A DNA stretch of 64,000 nt from Diacronema lutheri (GCA_019448385.1 JAGTXO010000052.1:62001-126000), one strand, 5' to 3'; shown: positions 47,193-58,792, counted from the first letter of the stretch. The notes: a model not told the origin generated them from the sequence alone. Program-made: numbers and translations.

Positions 47193-49749
47193 TCAGTACG
47201 CCTCGTTGTCGAGCAGCAACGTGTCCCAATGCAGCGTCGGGATGATGAGCGGCTCGCCCGACGAGACGGCCATTCGCAGCACCGCCGCGTGCTGCTCGCA
47301 CAGCGCGTCGAGCGCGCGCACCGACGGCTCGACATACGCGCGCAGCTCGTGCGGCACGCGGCTGAGGCGGCGCTGGCGCATGTCGTCGACGGCCTGCTCG
47401 TACCACGTCACCACGTCGCCTCCATCCGAGTCGAAGGAGCTCGAGCTCGCGAGGTGCGCGCCGGCGCCGCCGTTGGGCGGCAGCGCGGCGCCGACGCCGG
47501 TGAGGTCGCCCGTCGAGCCGCGCGGGAAGCGCGCGATCATCGCGCCCGGCCTCGGGGAGGCGGGCACCGCGCGACGAAAGTCGGTGGGCGACGCGTGCGT
47601 GCGCGCGGGCAGCGGCGACTGCGCGGCGGGCGCAGCGCCCGGCGCGGCGGTGGTTGACGCGACGGCGGGGAGGACGCGGTAGGTGGGGAGCTGCTCGACA
47701 ACGCGCGTCCAGCCGATCGGCCGGACGAGCCGGAAGATGAGAAGGTGGTGGAAGAACCTGCGCACGTTTGGCGACCAATGGCAAAACAGCTTTAGGAAAA
47801 AGGGGCGCACAACCCTGCGCAGCACGTCGGCCTGCTCCTCGAGGAGGAGGTCGAAGCCGGTGTACAAGAACTCGATCGTCTTGAGCAGCAGCTGCATCTG
47901 CTCGCCCTCGAGCAGCACTCGAATCGCGTCGAAGAGGAATTCAAAATCAAAGGCCGATCGGATCATCGGCATGTTGACGTGCTTGAGCGTGCCCACCCAC
48001 ACGCCCACGAGGTCGAGCGCGGCGGAGACGCCGCCGACGTCGTGCAGGTTGGTCTTGAGCAGCACAATGCGCGTGAGCACCGAGTGCAGGTGCGTGTGCT
48101 GCAGCAGCACGAGCGCGAGGCTGGAGGCGTGCGGCGCGCGCGCGCGGGTGCGCGCGCGGGGCGGCGAGTCAGCGCGACGCGCGCAACGTAACGGCGGGCC
48201 GCAGGCGTACCGGCCGCGCGCCTGAGCGCGGCCGCGCGCGAGCGCGCAGCGCGGCGGCGGCCCACCGCAGCATCGCCTCGGGGTAGTGCATCACGTGCTG
48301 CGCCTTGAGCTCGAGCAGGAAACGCTTGAGTAACGGTTTGTACCCCGGGACGGTGTGCCACTGGGCCTCGTCCATGTCGCGCGCGCTCGACGCGACCTCG
48401 TGCACCCACTGCTCGAAGATGGAGCAGAAGAGCGGCGTGCCCGCCGCGCGCAGGCGCGAGCGCCACGCCGCGACCGGCGGCACGAGCGCGCGCAGCTGCG
48501 CGAGCTCGGCCGCGCCGAGCGTCCGCTCGGCGGCCTCGTGTAACGGCGACCAATCGAAGAGCGACGCGATTGAGAGCGAGCGCGGCGCGCCGGCCGGGCG
48601 GTGCGCCGCGTCGTCGAGCGAGCCGTCCGAGTGGCTGCGCAGCGCCTCGCTCGGCCGCACGCGCGCCGAGAGCGTGTCGTCGTTCTCGAGGTCGAAGACG
48701 AGGCCACGCCACTCGGGAATTGCGACCGAGCCGGCGGAGCGCACGTCGAGCGCGCCGGCGGCGGTCGGCGGCGGTGAGGGCGTGGGCGCGCCGAGCGCAG
48801 CGCCGGGCAGCGCGTCGCGGTCGGCGGCCGCCGGCTCGGCGAGCGCCTCGATGAGCGGGTCGGCGAAGCGCGGCACGCGGAAGTAGCAGATGCCAATCAC
48901 CGCAGCTCTGAACGATGGCTGCTCTTCGAGCATGTCGCCGTGGTGCAGGCCGTTGAGCGCGGTGGCGAGGAGGCGGTAGAGGAGCGTGGTGAGCAGCCGG
49001 ATGATCTCGGTGGGCAGGCCGGGCCCGCCTGGCCCGAGCTGGTCGAGGACGAGCTGGTTGAGCTCGCCGCGCCGCAGCAGCAGCTGCAGCGTGCAGTAGC
49101 AGCGCGCGCGCAGCGAGAAGCGGGTGACGGGCACGGCGTCGAGGAGGCGAAGCGCAAATGACAGGAGGAGCGCCTGCGTGTCGTGCAGCCGCGACGCCGA
49201 CGAGTAGACAAACGAGACGAGCGTCTCCTTGTGCGACGACTGGAGCAGACGATCGACCTGGTCAAAGGTCGAGGACACGCGCCCGTCGGCACAGCCCGCG
49301 GCACCCGCCGAGATCTGCGCGAGGAGCCGCTCGGTGAGCACGTGGAGCTCGTGCGGCTCGGACGACGACTCGACGCCCGGATCGCCCGGCGAGACGAGCG
49401 ACGCCCAGAAGGACGAGAACGCTGACGATGGGCCGCTCAACACGCCGCCGCCGCCGCCGCCGCCGCCGCCGCTGCCGCCGCCGACGTCGGCGTCGAGGCC
49501 GGGGTTGCGCTCGGCGGTGCGAGGCACAATGACGGTGCACACCTGCCGCACGACGCCGCCCTCCGACAGCGTGCCCGTGAGCAGCTGCGAGAAGAGCGGC
49601 GGCGACTCAAAGCGCACCGTACCCGTCACCCGGCCCGCGCGCACGCCCTTCACCCACACGAACTCGCGAAAACTCGCGACGAGGTCGTGCGATCCGTCGG
49701 CGTCGGCGTCGGCGTCGCCGCCGCTGCCGCCTGCCGCGCTCACGCTCGC

Positions 49750-49782
<33 letters not shown>

Positions 49783-51990
49783 ACTCGCCTCCGAGCCGCC
49801 CTCCGCGCCGCTCGCGTCTGACGTCCCGCGCGACGCGCCCACGCACACGCCGCCGCCGTCGTCCGCCGCGCAGTCCGCCACGCACGCCACGCACGCCGCG
49901 CACGCCGCGCACGCCGTGCACGCCGCGCCGCGCGAGCGGACGGGCGTGGAGCGCAGGTAGAGCTGCTCGAGCCGCAGCCACGCAAGCGCTGACTGGCGCC
50001 CCGTTTTAAAGCGCTGCTCCATCGAAAGGTCAACTGGGAGCGTTGCCGGGCTGAGCGGCGCGGCCTGTGCGCACGCGAGCGGCGACAAGGCGGCGGCCGC
50101 GCCGCACGCGGTGCACACGCGCGCGTCGTCGGGCGCGCACGCGCCGCCTTGCGCCAGCGCCGCCGCCGCGCTCTTGCACGTCGAGCACGCGCCCGACGCC
50201 GCGCGCGAGCGCGCGCACGAGCCGCCGCTGCCGCCGCCGCAGCCGCCGCCGCCGCCGTCAGCCGCGGCGCGCGTCTCTGCGGCGTCGCCAGAGTCGGCGG
50301 TGAGCTGCAGCCGGACAGTACCGTACATGAGCTCCTCAAAGTAACCGAACGAAACGATCGGCGGCAGCTCCGAGGCATCCCACTCGACGACCGTCGCCCA
50401 GTCATCGCCCCCGCCATGCGCGTCCGCGCCCGCATCGCCAAAGGCGCCGGGCCCGTCGGCGTCGCCGTACGCGCCGCCGGCGGGCGGCGCTCCGCCCACC
50501 GCGCCACCGCCGCTGCCGCCACCGCTACCGGGGCCGACGCCACCGCCACCGCCACCGCCGCCACCCACCGCTGCAGACAAGCCTGTGCCTATGGCAGCGC
50601 CCGGCGACGCGAGGCAGGCTGCGACCGACGACGAGCTGGCGCGCGTAAAGACGGCGGGCGGCTTGGGCGGCGGCACAGGCAGCGCCGGCGGCGGCGGGGG
50701 CGACGAGGACGACGCGGACGAGCCCGGCTGCTTGCCGGCGCCGCCATCGTGCGCGCCGCCCGCGTCGGCCGCGGCCGTCCGCGATTTGCCCGCCTCGCGC
50801 GCGCCGCCGCCGCCGTACGCGGGCGGGCCGGTGTGCGTGCGCTCCGATATGCCGAGCGGCGGGTTGGCTGCCGTGAACGGTGCGCTGCCGGCCGCGCCGC
50901 CGCGACTGCCGTCCCACGAAAGGCGGCGCGCGCGCATGCTCGCCTCGCCGGCGTCGCTCTCGGCGCGGCCGGCGAGCGCGGGCTGCGACTGCGCGGCGCG
51001 CGCGGCGGCGGCGGCGGCGGCGGTCGCCGCTGCCGCCGCGCTCGCACCCGCCGCCTCGAGCCTGAGCTCCTTGGCCACCGGCGAGACGAAGAGCGTGTCT
51101 GCGACGAGCTGTTTGAGCGACAGGCGATATGTAAGGCGCGTGCACCGTTTGCGGTGGTCGAGAGCGAGCTGGCGGCGTGCACGGAGCCACGAGGTGCCGC
51201 CGGCGGCGGCGGCGGTGCCCGGCTCCTGCCCCGCGCCGAGGAGCTGGTCGAGCGCGATCGAGTCGAGCGGGATCTCGAAGCGCAGCCGCTCGATCGAGAC
51301 GGCCCACGCACGGTGCTCGCCAAACGTGAGGCGGAAGGCGACACGGCCGACGGGCGCGCGGTCGTCGGCGGGCGAGCGGAGCTCGTGGTCGTGCGAACGC
51401 GGGCCCGTCGCGCACGCCCACAGCGAGATCGACGCGCGCCCCACCAGCCGCGAGCCGGCGGGCGTGTGCTCAACACACGAGATGGCGAGGCACCAGCTGC
51501 GCAGCGCGGTCGCGGACGCGGCGAGCGAGACGCGGAAGGCTTCGTCCCATGCGACCTCGCCGCCGCCCTCGACAGCCTCGGTCTGCAGCTTGACGAGCGG
51601 GCCGAGCTCGAATTGCATCGAATGCCGCGCGCCGAGCCGCGCGCTGTGCAGGTGCGCGCGTATCGCGCCAAGGTCGGCTTGCAGCTCGAGCGGCACGCCC
51701 GCCGCGCGCGTCGTGAGCTCGGGCTCGTCGCACGTGGAAGTGCGGAGCGCGGCGGCGGACGGCGCGGGCGTCGCGCGCGGCGTGATCGTCCACCGCCGGC
51801 CGTGAAGAGGCCGCGCGAGGAGCAGCCGGCCGTCGAGCCGGCGCGCGAGCGCGCGCAGCAGCGCGACGAGCTCGGCCCACGCGGGGTCCCAGAGCGGGCC
51901 GATGACGACGCGCCAGGCGATGAGGAGGGCGAGCAGGCGGACGAACGACGGCAGCCGGTGCGCCGGCCGCGCGCCCGGCCCGGCCGCCAT
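47193..51990 (-). CDS. C2-domain protein with DUF1765-like C-terminal helical region
   Basis: Predicted 1550 residues from two exons, 51990-48266 and 48120-47193. N-terminus: a hydrophobic helix (FVRLLALLIAWRVVIGPLW), then a C2-like beta sandwich at about 60-210 (VAWDEAFRVSLAAS, WCLAISCVE, GRASISLWACA). A long Gly/Ala-rich linker with a cysteine cluster (CTACAACAACVACVADC) follows, then a helical repeat region. The C-terminal part MLR|LALVLLQHTHLHSVLTRI, TNLHDVGG, FDFEFLFDAIRVLLEGEQMQ and FFLKLFCHWSPNVRRFFHHL resembles DUF1765/UPF0592 proteins known from fungi. That name is from memory and moderately sure. Probably a membrane-associated scaffold; no catalytic motif seen. Start: the first true ATG. 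Confidence 0.7.
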
Positions 51991-52112
51991 CGCGCTCTCC
52001 CTCCCTCTCGCCCCCAAGGGCGAGTACGCGAGTCGTCCCCCGCCGTATCGTCACAGGCAGTCACACCAGCGCGCGGTTACGCGAGAGTGAGAACGACGGG
52101 AGATCCTTCGCC
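51991..52112. promoter_or_regulatory. 122-bp shared promoter, C2-DUF1765 and RH3-like
   Basis: Start codons of two divergent genes are 122 bp apart. The space contains cgtatcgtcacaggcagtcacac and little else of note. The core promoters must overlap. Confidence 0.45.
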
Positions 52113-55100
52113 ATGGTACGTGGTGGGTGGACGGTGCTCGCAGCACTCGCCGCCGTGGCGCCGTGCGCGCGTGGGCACGCGGCGCTGCGCACGGGCGCGC
52201 CGGCGAACGAACGGCTCGCGACAAGCTCGCGCCGCGTCGCCGTTGCCGCCGCCACCTTTGAGGACACCGACACGATCCAGCCGCCGCTCGTGAGCGGCGC
52301 GCAGGCCGTCGCGTCGCCGGCCCGCCCGCCTGTGCGCGCTCGCCGGCCGGCGGCGCAGGGCAGCTGGGTGTCGTTGCCGGACGAGCGCGTGGACGTTGAC
52401 ACGTTCCCAATTCTCCCTGCCATCATCTCGCAGCTCAAGGCGCGCGGCATCACCCAGTTCACGTCGATTCAGGTGCTACGCGCACGCGCCCGCGCTGCGC
52501 CTCGCGCCGGCAGCGGCGGCTGACCTCGCACCACGCGCGCGCGCGTGCCGCCACCGCTGCCGCACATTGCCACCGCCCGCGCAGAGCGGCACCTTCGAGC
52601 CCGTCCTCTCCGGCCGCGATATCCTCGCGCGCTCGCGCACGGGCACGGGCAAGACGCTCGCATTCGCGCTGCCCATCGTTGAGAGCATTGGCCGTGCCAG
52701 CACGGGGCGTGCGGCGCCGTCGCAGCCGCTGGCGATCGTGCTCGTGCCCACGCGCGAGCTCGCGCGCCAGGTCGCCGCCGAGTTTGAACTCGTCGCGAAG
52801 CCCTACGGCCTGCAGACCATTTCGGTAGCCGCGCATGCACAGCCGTTTCCGCGCGCTCGCGCCGCTTTGGCGTTGGCTTTTGCGCGCGCCGCTCGTCCGG
52901 GCCCAGCGCGGGCACGCGCGTTCCGCACGTGACGCCGCGCGGCTCGGCGCTGGCCCGCGTGCGAGCGCGCGCCATCGCACTCGCACGCGCCGGCTGCCTC
53001 CACGCGCTCCTCCTGCGCGCGCCACGCCGTAGCCTCGCCGCAGCGTGACTTTGCGCGCGCCCGGGCCTGATCGATGTGCGTCTCACCGCTCGCGCGCCTC
53101 CTCGCCCCTCCCTTCTCCTCGCGCTTCGCTCATGCCGCGCGCAGGTCTACGGCGGCGCGCCGATGGGCCCGCAGGTGCGCGACCTGCGTCGCGGCGTGCA
53201 CATTGTCATCGGAACGCCTGGCCGCATTCTCGACCACATTAGCGGCGGCACCCTCGATCTCTCCGCCATCAAGCACGCAGTTCTCGACGAGGTGCGTTTG
53301 CGTTGCCGCGCGCGCCACCGCCACCGCCACCGCCAATGCCGCTGCTACCGCCCCCGCTGCTGCGCCACGCCGGGAGAAATGTCGGAGAAATTGCATGGCA
53401 GAGGGAACGGGCGACGGAGGTGGCGGATACGGTGGGCCAGCGGTTTGAGTGCAGAGAGGCGCCATGCGCGCATGCAAGGGGCGGGCGCGTGATCCCCCGC
53501 GCCCGGACTCCAACCCCCATTTTTTTTTATTGACAAAAGCACGGCTGGCTTCCCCTCCCCTCCCCCCCCCCCCCCCCCCTTCCCCCCTTAGGCTGACGAG
53601 ATGCTCGACATGGGCTTTGCGGACGACGTGGCGACGATCCTCGAGTCGGCGCCGCCCGCCGGCTCGCGCCAGATGCTGCTCTTCTCCGCCACCACGCCAC
53701 CCTTTATTCAAAAGCTCGTTCGGCAGCACATGGCACGTGGTGCAGCGCCCTTTGCGCGTGTCACGGCGCGCGGCGCGCGATATGACTTGTTGATGCGCGC
53801 AGAGCGAGGGGCGCGCTGCACGCACGCGCAGCACGCTCTCGCGCGCGCCGCGCCTCACGCGCCGCGAGCCGCCACCTGCCGCCCGCCCTTTCCCCTGCTG
53901 CGCCCCTGCCCGCCCGCCCCCCTTCCCCCCTTTCCCGCCACAGGTTGACGAAATGCAACTCGACGCGATCGGGCAGAACGACGGGCCCAAGACATCGACG
54001 TCGGTGCAGCACTTCGCCGTGCTCGCGCCGGAGCGCACGGAGCACCGCGCGGCCGTGCTGCGCGACGTGCTCACCGTGCACGGCCGCGGCGCCAAGCGGG
54101 TCATCGTCTTCACCGTGCGCGCGCGGCGCGCGCGATTGCGGCGCGCGCACGCCGTCTGTTCCCCGGCCCCGTCCGTCCACGCACATACCCACCAATTACG
54201 CCCTCCCCCCCCCCCCCCCCCCCCCCCCCCCTCGGCCACCGCCCCGCCCCATCGCCGCCCATCCCCGCCCGTCCCCGCCCCATCCCCGCCCAATCCCGCC
54301 CAATCCTCGCCCATCCCCGCCCAATCTATTGTTTTGCCTTACCCGCGCAGGAGACGAAGCGCGACTGCGACGAGCTGGTCACGGGCAAGCAGCTCGGCAC
54401 GCTCTCGGCCGCGGCCCTGCACGGCGACGTGCAGCAGCAGCAGCGCGAGACGACGATGCGCAACTTCCGCGAGGGCAAGTTCACCGTCCTCGTCGCGACC
54501 GACGTCGCGGCGCGCGGCATTGACGTGAGCGGCGTCGACCTCGTGATCTCGTACCACGTGCCCGCCTCAACCGAGTCGTGCGTCGCGCCGTGCTCGCGCG
54601 CGCTCGCGTGGCGCCCTTTGACCCCATTCCCAATCGTAACCGATCCTTACCACCCGACCCCACCCGACCCTACCGACCCCAACCGACCCCAACCGACCCC
54701 AACCGACCCCGCGCAGCTACGTGCACCGCTCAGGCCGCACGGGCCGCGCGGGCGCGTCGGGCAAGTCGATCATCTTGTACAATGAGAACCGCGGCTCGAC
54801 CCTCAGCCGCATCGAACGAGAGTGCCAGTTCAAGTTCTCGCGCGTCGGCCCGCCCGCGCCCGAGGCCGTGATCGCCGCCGCCGCGCACAACCTGCCGGCG
54901 CTGATTGATTCGGTCGACGCGGAGGTGCTGCCCCTCTTTGCGCCGACGGCGCGCAAGATTCTCACGGAGAGTGGCGGCGACCAGGCGCAGCTTGAGAGCA
55001 AGTGCGCGCACCGCAGCCACCGTCCCCTGGCTCACTTGCCCCCTTGCCCGCTTCTGCCCCCTGCCCCCTACCACCTGCGCGCTGCCCGCTGCTGCCCCTT

Positions 55101-56240
55101 GCCCCCTACCACCTGCGCGCTGCCCGCTGCTGCCCCTTGCCCCCTACCACCTGCCCCCTTGCCCGCTGCTGCCCCCTGCCCCCTACCACCTGCGCGCTGC
55201 CCGCTGCTGCCCCCTGCCCCCTACCACCTGCGCGCTGCCCGCTTCTGCGCCCCGTCCGCGGCCGCCGCGCGCGCGGCATGTGCATACGTGCGCCGCGCTG
55301 CGCCGCGCTACACTGCGCCATGCGCAGCGTTGCCCGCCGTGCGAATATTCTCACGCCAAATCCCCTTCCCCCTCCCCCTTCCCCCTTTCCCCCTTTTGCT
55401 GTCCTTTCCCCTTGCGCGCGCAGGCTCGCCGCCGCGCTCGCGTGCGTGGCGGGCATCATGGCCTTTGAACCGCGTTCGCTGCTCACAGGCCGGCCGGGCA
55501 TGCGCACGCTGCAGCTGCGCGCGGCTCGCCGCCGGCTTAACGTCGGGCAGGTGGTCGGCATCGTGCGCGAGATGGGCGGGCCGCTCATTGCCGAGGCCGT
55601 GGGCAAGGTACGCTCGTGCGTCGACCCGAGCGTTGCAGTCTTTGACCTGCCCGCGTCCCTGGCGGCCGAGCTGCTCGAGACGGTGGGCTCGGCGGTGGGC
55701 ACGGCCGTCGTTGGGGTCGTCGCTGAGCCGGGCACGCCGTACGACGCGGCAGCGGCAGTCGCGTCGCCGGAGGACTCGGAGGCGGCGATGGAGGGCGCCG
55801 AGGACGAGGCGCCGGTGCTCGCCGTGTGCACCGAGCTGCCGGAGCTTGTCACTCGTGAGGTTGTCGGTGGCGGTGGCGGTGGCGGGCGGTATGGTGGCGG
55901 TGGTGGCGGCGGGCGGTATGGTGGCGGTGGCGGTGGCGGGCGGTATGGTGGCGGTGGTGGCGGCGGGCGGTATGGTGGCGGTGGTGGTGGCTATGGCGGC
56001 GGCGGCGGCGGCGGCGGCGGCGGGTACGCGCGACGCCCGTCCGGCGGCGGCGGCGGCGCGTACGCTGGCGGCCGCGGCGGCAGTGGCGGCGGCTACCCGC
56101 CGCGCTATGGCGGCGGTGGCGACGGCTTTGAGCGCCGTACGCGCGGCTCGTCGTTTGGCGCGGGCGGCGGCCGTAGCTACGAGGGCGGCAGCGGCGCGCG
56201 CGGCGGCGGCGGCGCCGGCGGCGCGCGCGGCTGGGACTGA
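52113..56240 (+). CDS. RH3-like DEAD-box RNA helicase with GUCT domain, likely plastid
   Basis: ATP-dependent RNA helicase of 795 residues. Exons: 52113-52472, 52585-52824, 53145-53291, 53592-53732, 53944-54114, 54351-54577, 54717-55001, 55424-56240. Motifs: ARSRTGTGKT (about 135), PTRELARQV (175), GTPGRILD (224), DE|AD split by an intron (248-251), SATT (281), VATDVAARGID (401), HRSGRTGRAG (432). A GUCT domain follows (about 540-625: RTLQLRAARRRLNVGQVVGI ... VAVFDLP), then a Gly/Arg/Tyr-rich tail of tandem GGGGGGRY units. This order matches plastid RH3 and nucleolar DDX21. The secretory-like N-terminus (VLAALAAVAPCARGHAA) favours a plastid with secondary membranes, hence a role in plastid ribosome assembly and group II intron splicing. 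The fourth intron has a GC donor. Confidence 0.88.
55040..55250. repeat. C/T-rich tandem repeat in RH3-like intron 7
   Basis: Four to five imperfect units built around ccccctaccacctgcgcgct occupy the middle of intron 55002-55423. All are strongly pyrimidine-biased on the coding strand and precede the usual C-tract and CAG acceptor. Confidence 0.8.
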
Positions 56241-56280
56241 ACAGGGGCGGCGAGCCGCTTGCCGTTCTTGGTATATACAG

Positions 56281-56919
56281 GGCGCCTGTGCGCCCCATAC
56301 ATGATCGCAACCCTGGCCCCTGCGGTCGGCGCGCGCACGCGCGCCGACCGCAGGGGCCGGGGCGCGCTCTCTGGGGCCGCCGCATCCAGAAAGCAACGCG
56401 CCCCCGACCAGCGCGGCCGGGGGCCCACAGCTGGGCTCGCCCAAACTGGGCGAGCCCAAACTGCGGCAGACGATGTGACCTCGTTTGCGTGACGCCGGCG
56501 GCCTGTGCCATCGGCGCAAACTCCGAGCAGAGGGGACCGCACACCTAGTAGCGGCCTGTGCGCGAACGCAGCCGCGCGCGCCTGTGCGCGCGCGATCCGC
56601 GGACGCGGTAACCCAAGTGCCCGACCGCCCCGTGCACATGCACGGGGCGGATCGGCCCGACGGCCTGCTGCTGGAGGCAAGCAACTTGCCTCCGACAGCA
56701 GCGCCGCCGTACGGAGCGTGCAGGTCTGTGCGCCTTGCGGCGTGGTGGTGGTGCTTGCGCGAGCGCGCGTCGGCAACCGCGTGCGTGGCGAGCGGAGGAG
56801 CTCGCCACGCGCGCGGCCGCGCGCGTCAGCTCGGGCGCGAGCGAGCGGCGAGGGGGCTGCGCCGCCGGACACGAGCGCGCGGTGCGCGCGCGCGCGCGCT
56901 CGTGTCCGGCGGCAGCCCC
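56281..56919. repeat. cluster of at least eight hairpin-forming inverted repeats
   Basis: Consecutive inverted repeats seen by eye: 56281-56294 (5-bp arms, loop ctgt); 56315-56358 (20-bp perfect arms, loop gcac); 56433-56457 (10-bp perfect arms, loop aaact); 56573-56594 (9-bp arms, again loop ctgt); 56621-56655 (about 16-bp arms, one bulge); 56665-56702 (about 15 bp with mismatches); 56783-56810 (11-bp perfect arms); and 56853-56919 (about 26-bp arms, 2-nt bulge). They begin about 40 bp after the helicase stop codon. Arms differ in sequence, so this is a series of independent hairpins and not one amplified repeat. The motif cctgtgc recurs five times. A structured transcript or a mobile-element terminus are both possible. 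Confidence 0.8.
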
Positions 56920-56924
56920 GTCGC

Positions 56925-56990
56925 TCACGGCCCGCGCAGCTCGAGCGCCTTCTTGTAGATGTTGCGCGCGGCGTTGAAGTCACAGCATGG
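56925..56990 (-). pseudogene. scrap ending in a TnpB/Fanzor-like C-terminal motif
   Basis: On the minus strand the frame ends CDFNAARNIYKKALELRGP followed by a stop. DxNAARNI close to a C-terminus is the hallmark of the last RuvC segment of TnpB nucleases and their eukaryotic Fanzor relatives. Upstream in this frame there is only about 65 residues without TnpB character, so at most the tail of such a gene remains here. The largest hairpin of the neighbouring cluster starts 5 bp beyond the stop, the side on which TnpB-type guide RNAs are encoded. The motif is seen; the family call is inference from a short match. Confidence 0.4.
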
Positions 56991-57123
56991 CGTCGTCCAG
57001 CGTGGCGTCCAGGATGGCGACTGCGCCCGGGCCGTGACGCCGCGACGTCGTTCGGCTGCGTCACGGAGGAGCGCCATCCGTGCGCCACGGAGGAGCGGCA
57101 GGACCACGACGCGGCGTGACGCT

Positions 57124-57190
57124 GGACGACGCCATGCTGTCGAGGCGCCATGCTGTCGAGGCGCCATGCTCTGAGCCGCCATGCTCAGAG
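57124..57190. repeat. short 16-bp direct repeats
   Basis: The unit cgccatgctgtcgagg occurs about three times in tandem, the last copy altered to form a small hairpin (gctctgagc and gctcagag). The repeats lie between the TnpB-like scrap and the fold-back element. Confidence 0.75.
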
Positions 57191-57510
57191 GCGCCGCCGC
57201 TTTCTAAAAGGGTGTAGGGTGTAGGGTGTAGGATGCAAAACAAGCCCTCCCCACATTTGGGCCCGACGTCATTCCTTCTTTCGTCACAGCGTCATTCCTT
57301 CTCCCCCTATGGGACTTTCATAACCGTACTTATCCTATACCCTACACTATGCAAATACCTAGAGGATAGATACATCCTACACTAAGTAAAGGTACTCGTA
57401 TGTGAGTAACGTCACGGCTTCGAAGAAGGAATGACGTCGGGCCCAAATGTGGGGAGGGCTTGTTTTGCATCCTACACCCTACACCCTACACCCTTTTGAA
57501 AAGCGGCGCC
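57190..57510. mobile_element. MITE-like fold-back element with ~88-bp terminal inverted repeats
   Basis: About 90 bp at 57190-57279 recur as a near-perfect reverse complement at 57424-57510. Both arms begin ggcgccgc, pass through a run of three gggtgta units, ggatgcaaaacaagccctcc, and finish near gacgtcattccttct. The roughly 145-bp core is strikingly AT-rich for this genome (for example ttcataaccgtacttatcc) and has no open frame. Size, long terminal repeats and foreign base composition fit a non-autonomous DNA transposon. I could not identify a target-site duplication with certainty, and the superfamily is unknown. Confidence 0.8.
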
Positions 57511-57926
57511 GAAGGTGGGAGGAAGCCACCCGTATGCGCGCGTTTGAACGTGCGCGGACGGCCGTTGGCTTCGCGCCCTTTCGCCCACGGTTTGCGCGCC
57601 AACGGACCAGTCCTCCGCAGGCGCCGCGCATCGTCTCAGGGGCGGTCGGTGTGGTACGCCGCGCGCATCGTCAGCGCCGCGGCGTCGAGCTCGGCGGGCG
57701 AGGGCGCGTACGTGACGCCGCTCAGCACCTCGTCCGCGCCCGCCCTCGTCGCGCTCGCCGCCTCCGCAGTGCGCGCAGGCGGCTTCGTGACGGCACGCGA
57801 GGCCACGCCGCGCGCTGCAGGTGCCTTCGCGCGCTGCATCGTCTGTCTGCCGGTCCGACGCGCTCTGCCCTGAACGAACGGACGGCACGCCCGACGAGAT
57901 CTCGTCGCGTGCACGCTCGCACAACA

Positions 57927-58759
57927 TGTACCCCCAGAACGTCTCCGAGCTGCTGCCCGACGAGATCTTCGGCGACGAGCTGCTCGTCGACCGGCACTAC
58001 CGCGTGCGCATCCTGCGGCGTGTCGCCCGCCGCCGCGATGCGGCCGAGGCCAACTTTTGGCTCGACGGCGGGCCCGCCGACTCGGTCGTCGGCGCGTGCA
58101 TGTGCGGCCGAATCTACGCGCTCAAGTGCATGGGCCGGCTCGTCCGCGGCGCCCGGATCCTCGCGCTGCTGCGCAAAAATGTCGCGCTCGCCACGTGCCG
58201 CGCGCACCTCATGGGCCACATGCTCCAGCGCATCGTCGGCGACAGCGGCGTCGCGCGGCTGCTGCAGCTGGTTGCAGCTCGTTCGCATGGATCACGACAC
58301 GCTCAACGCCGAGCACCAGGCCTTGGAAGCACAGCATGACACCGGCCAAATCATGCGACGGCATGTGCGCGCGCGCCGACGCGCTCCTCAAGGACCTCGC
58401 ACGGGCGCACGAGCACGCCTCACAAGCTCGATGGCTATCTGGTGTAATGCAGCGAGCGCCTCTGTGGGAGTGACTCTTTCAACGGAGCGCTCGAGAACCT
58501 GAACACGCGGTGCAGCATGAGATGTGCTGGCTCCACGCCGAGATGTCGTCGCTCGTTGCGAGTTCGCCCGAGGTTTACGCGAACGACAGCGAGGTCACCG
58601 ACTACAAGGACCACGGCGTGTGCGTCGAGATCGATGTCTTCAACCGCGACGGGGTCGAGGGCGCGCCCGTGCCCGCGACCGCGCCCACGAAGGCAGAGCC
58701 GGGCATCGAGTCCGAGTGCATCGCGCCCGCACAGGCAGAGCCGGGCAGCGAGTCCGAAG

Positions 58760-58792
<33 letters not shown>

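Noticed and set aside
56250-56310. Minus-strand MYGAHRRPVYTKNGKRLAA as a small gene
   Set aside because: The readable part is about 20 residues and the frame then becomes the antisense of the helicase Gly-rich tail. Too short to support.
56281-56919. CRISPR-like array or rho-independent terminators for the hairpin cluster
   Set aside because: Arms and spacings differ between hairpins, there is no constant repeat with unique spacers, and no T-runs follow. The host is eukaryotic.
57646-57838. Minus-strand 60-odd residue frame starting MQRAKAPAARGVAS
   Set aside because: It starts at an ATG and has plausible composition, but there is no homology and high G+C DNA gives many such frames.
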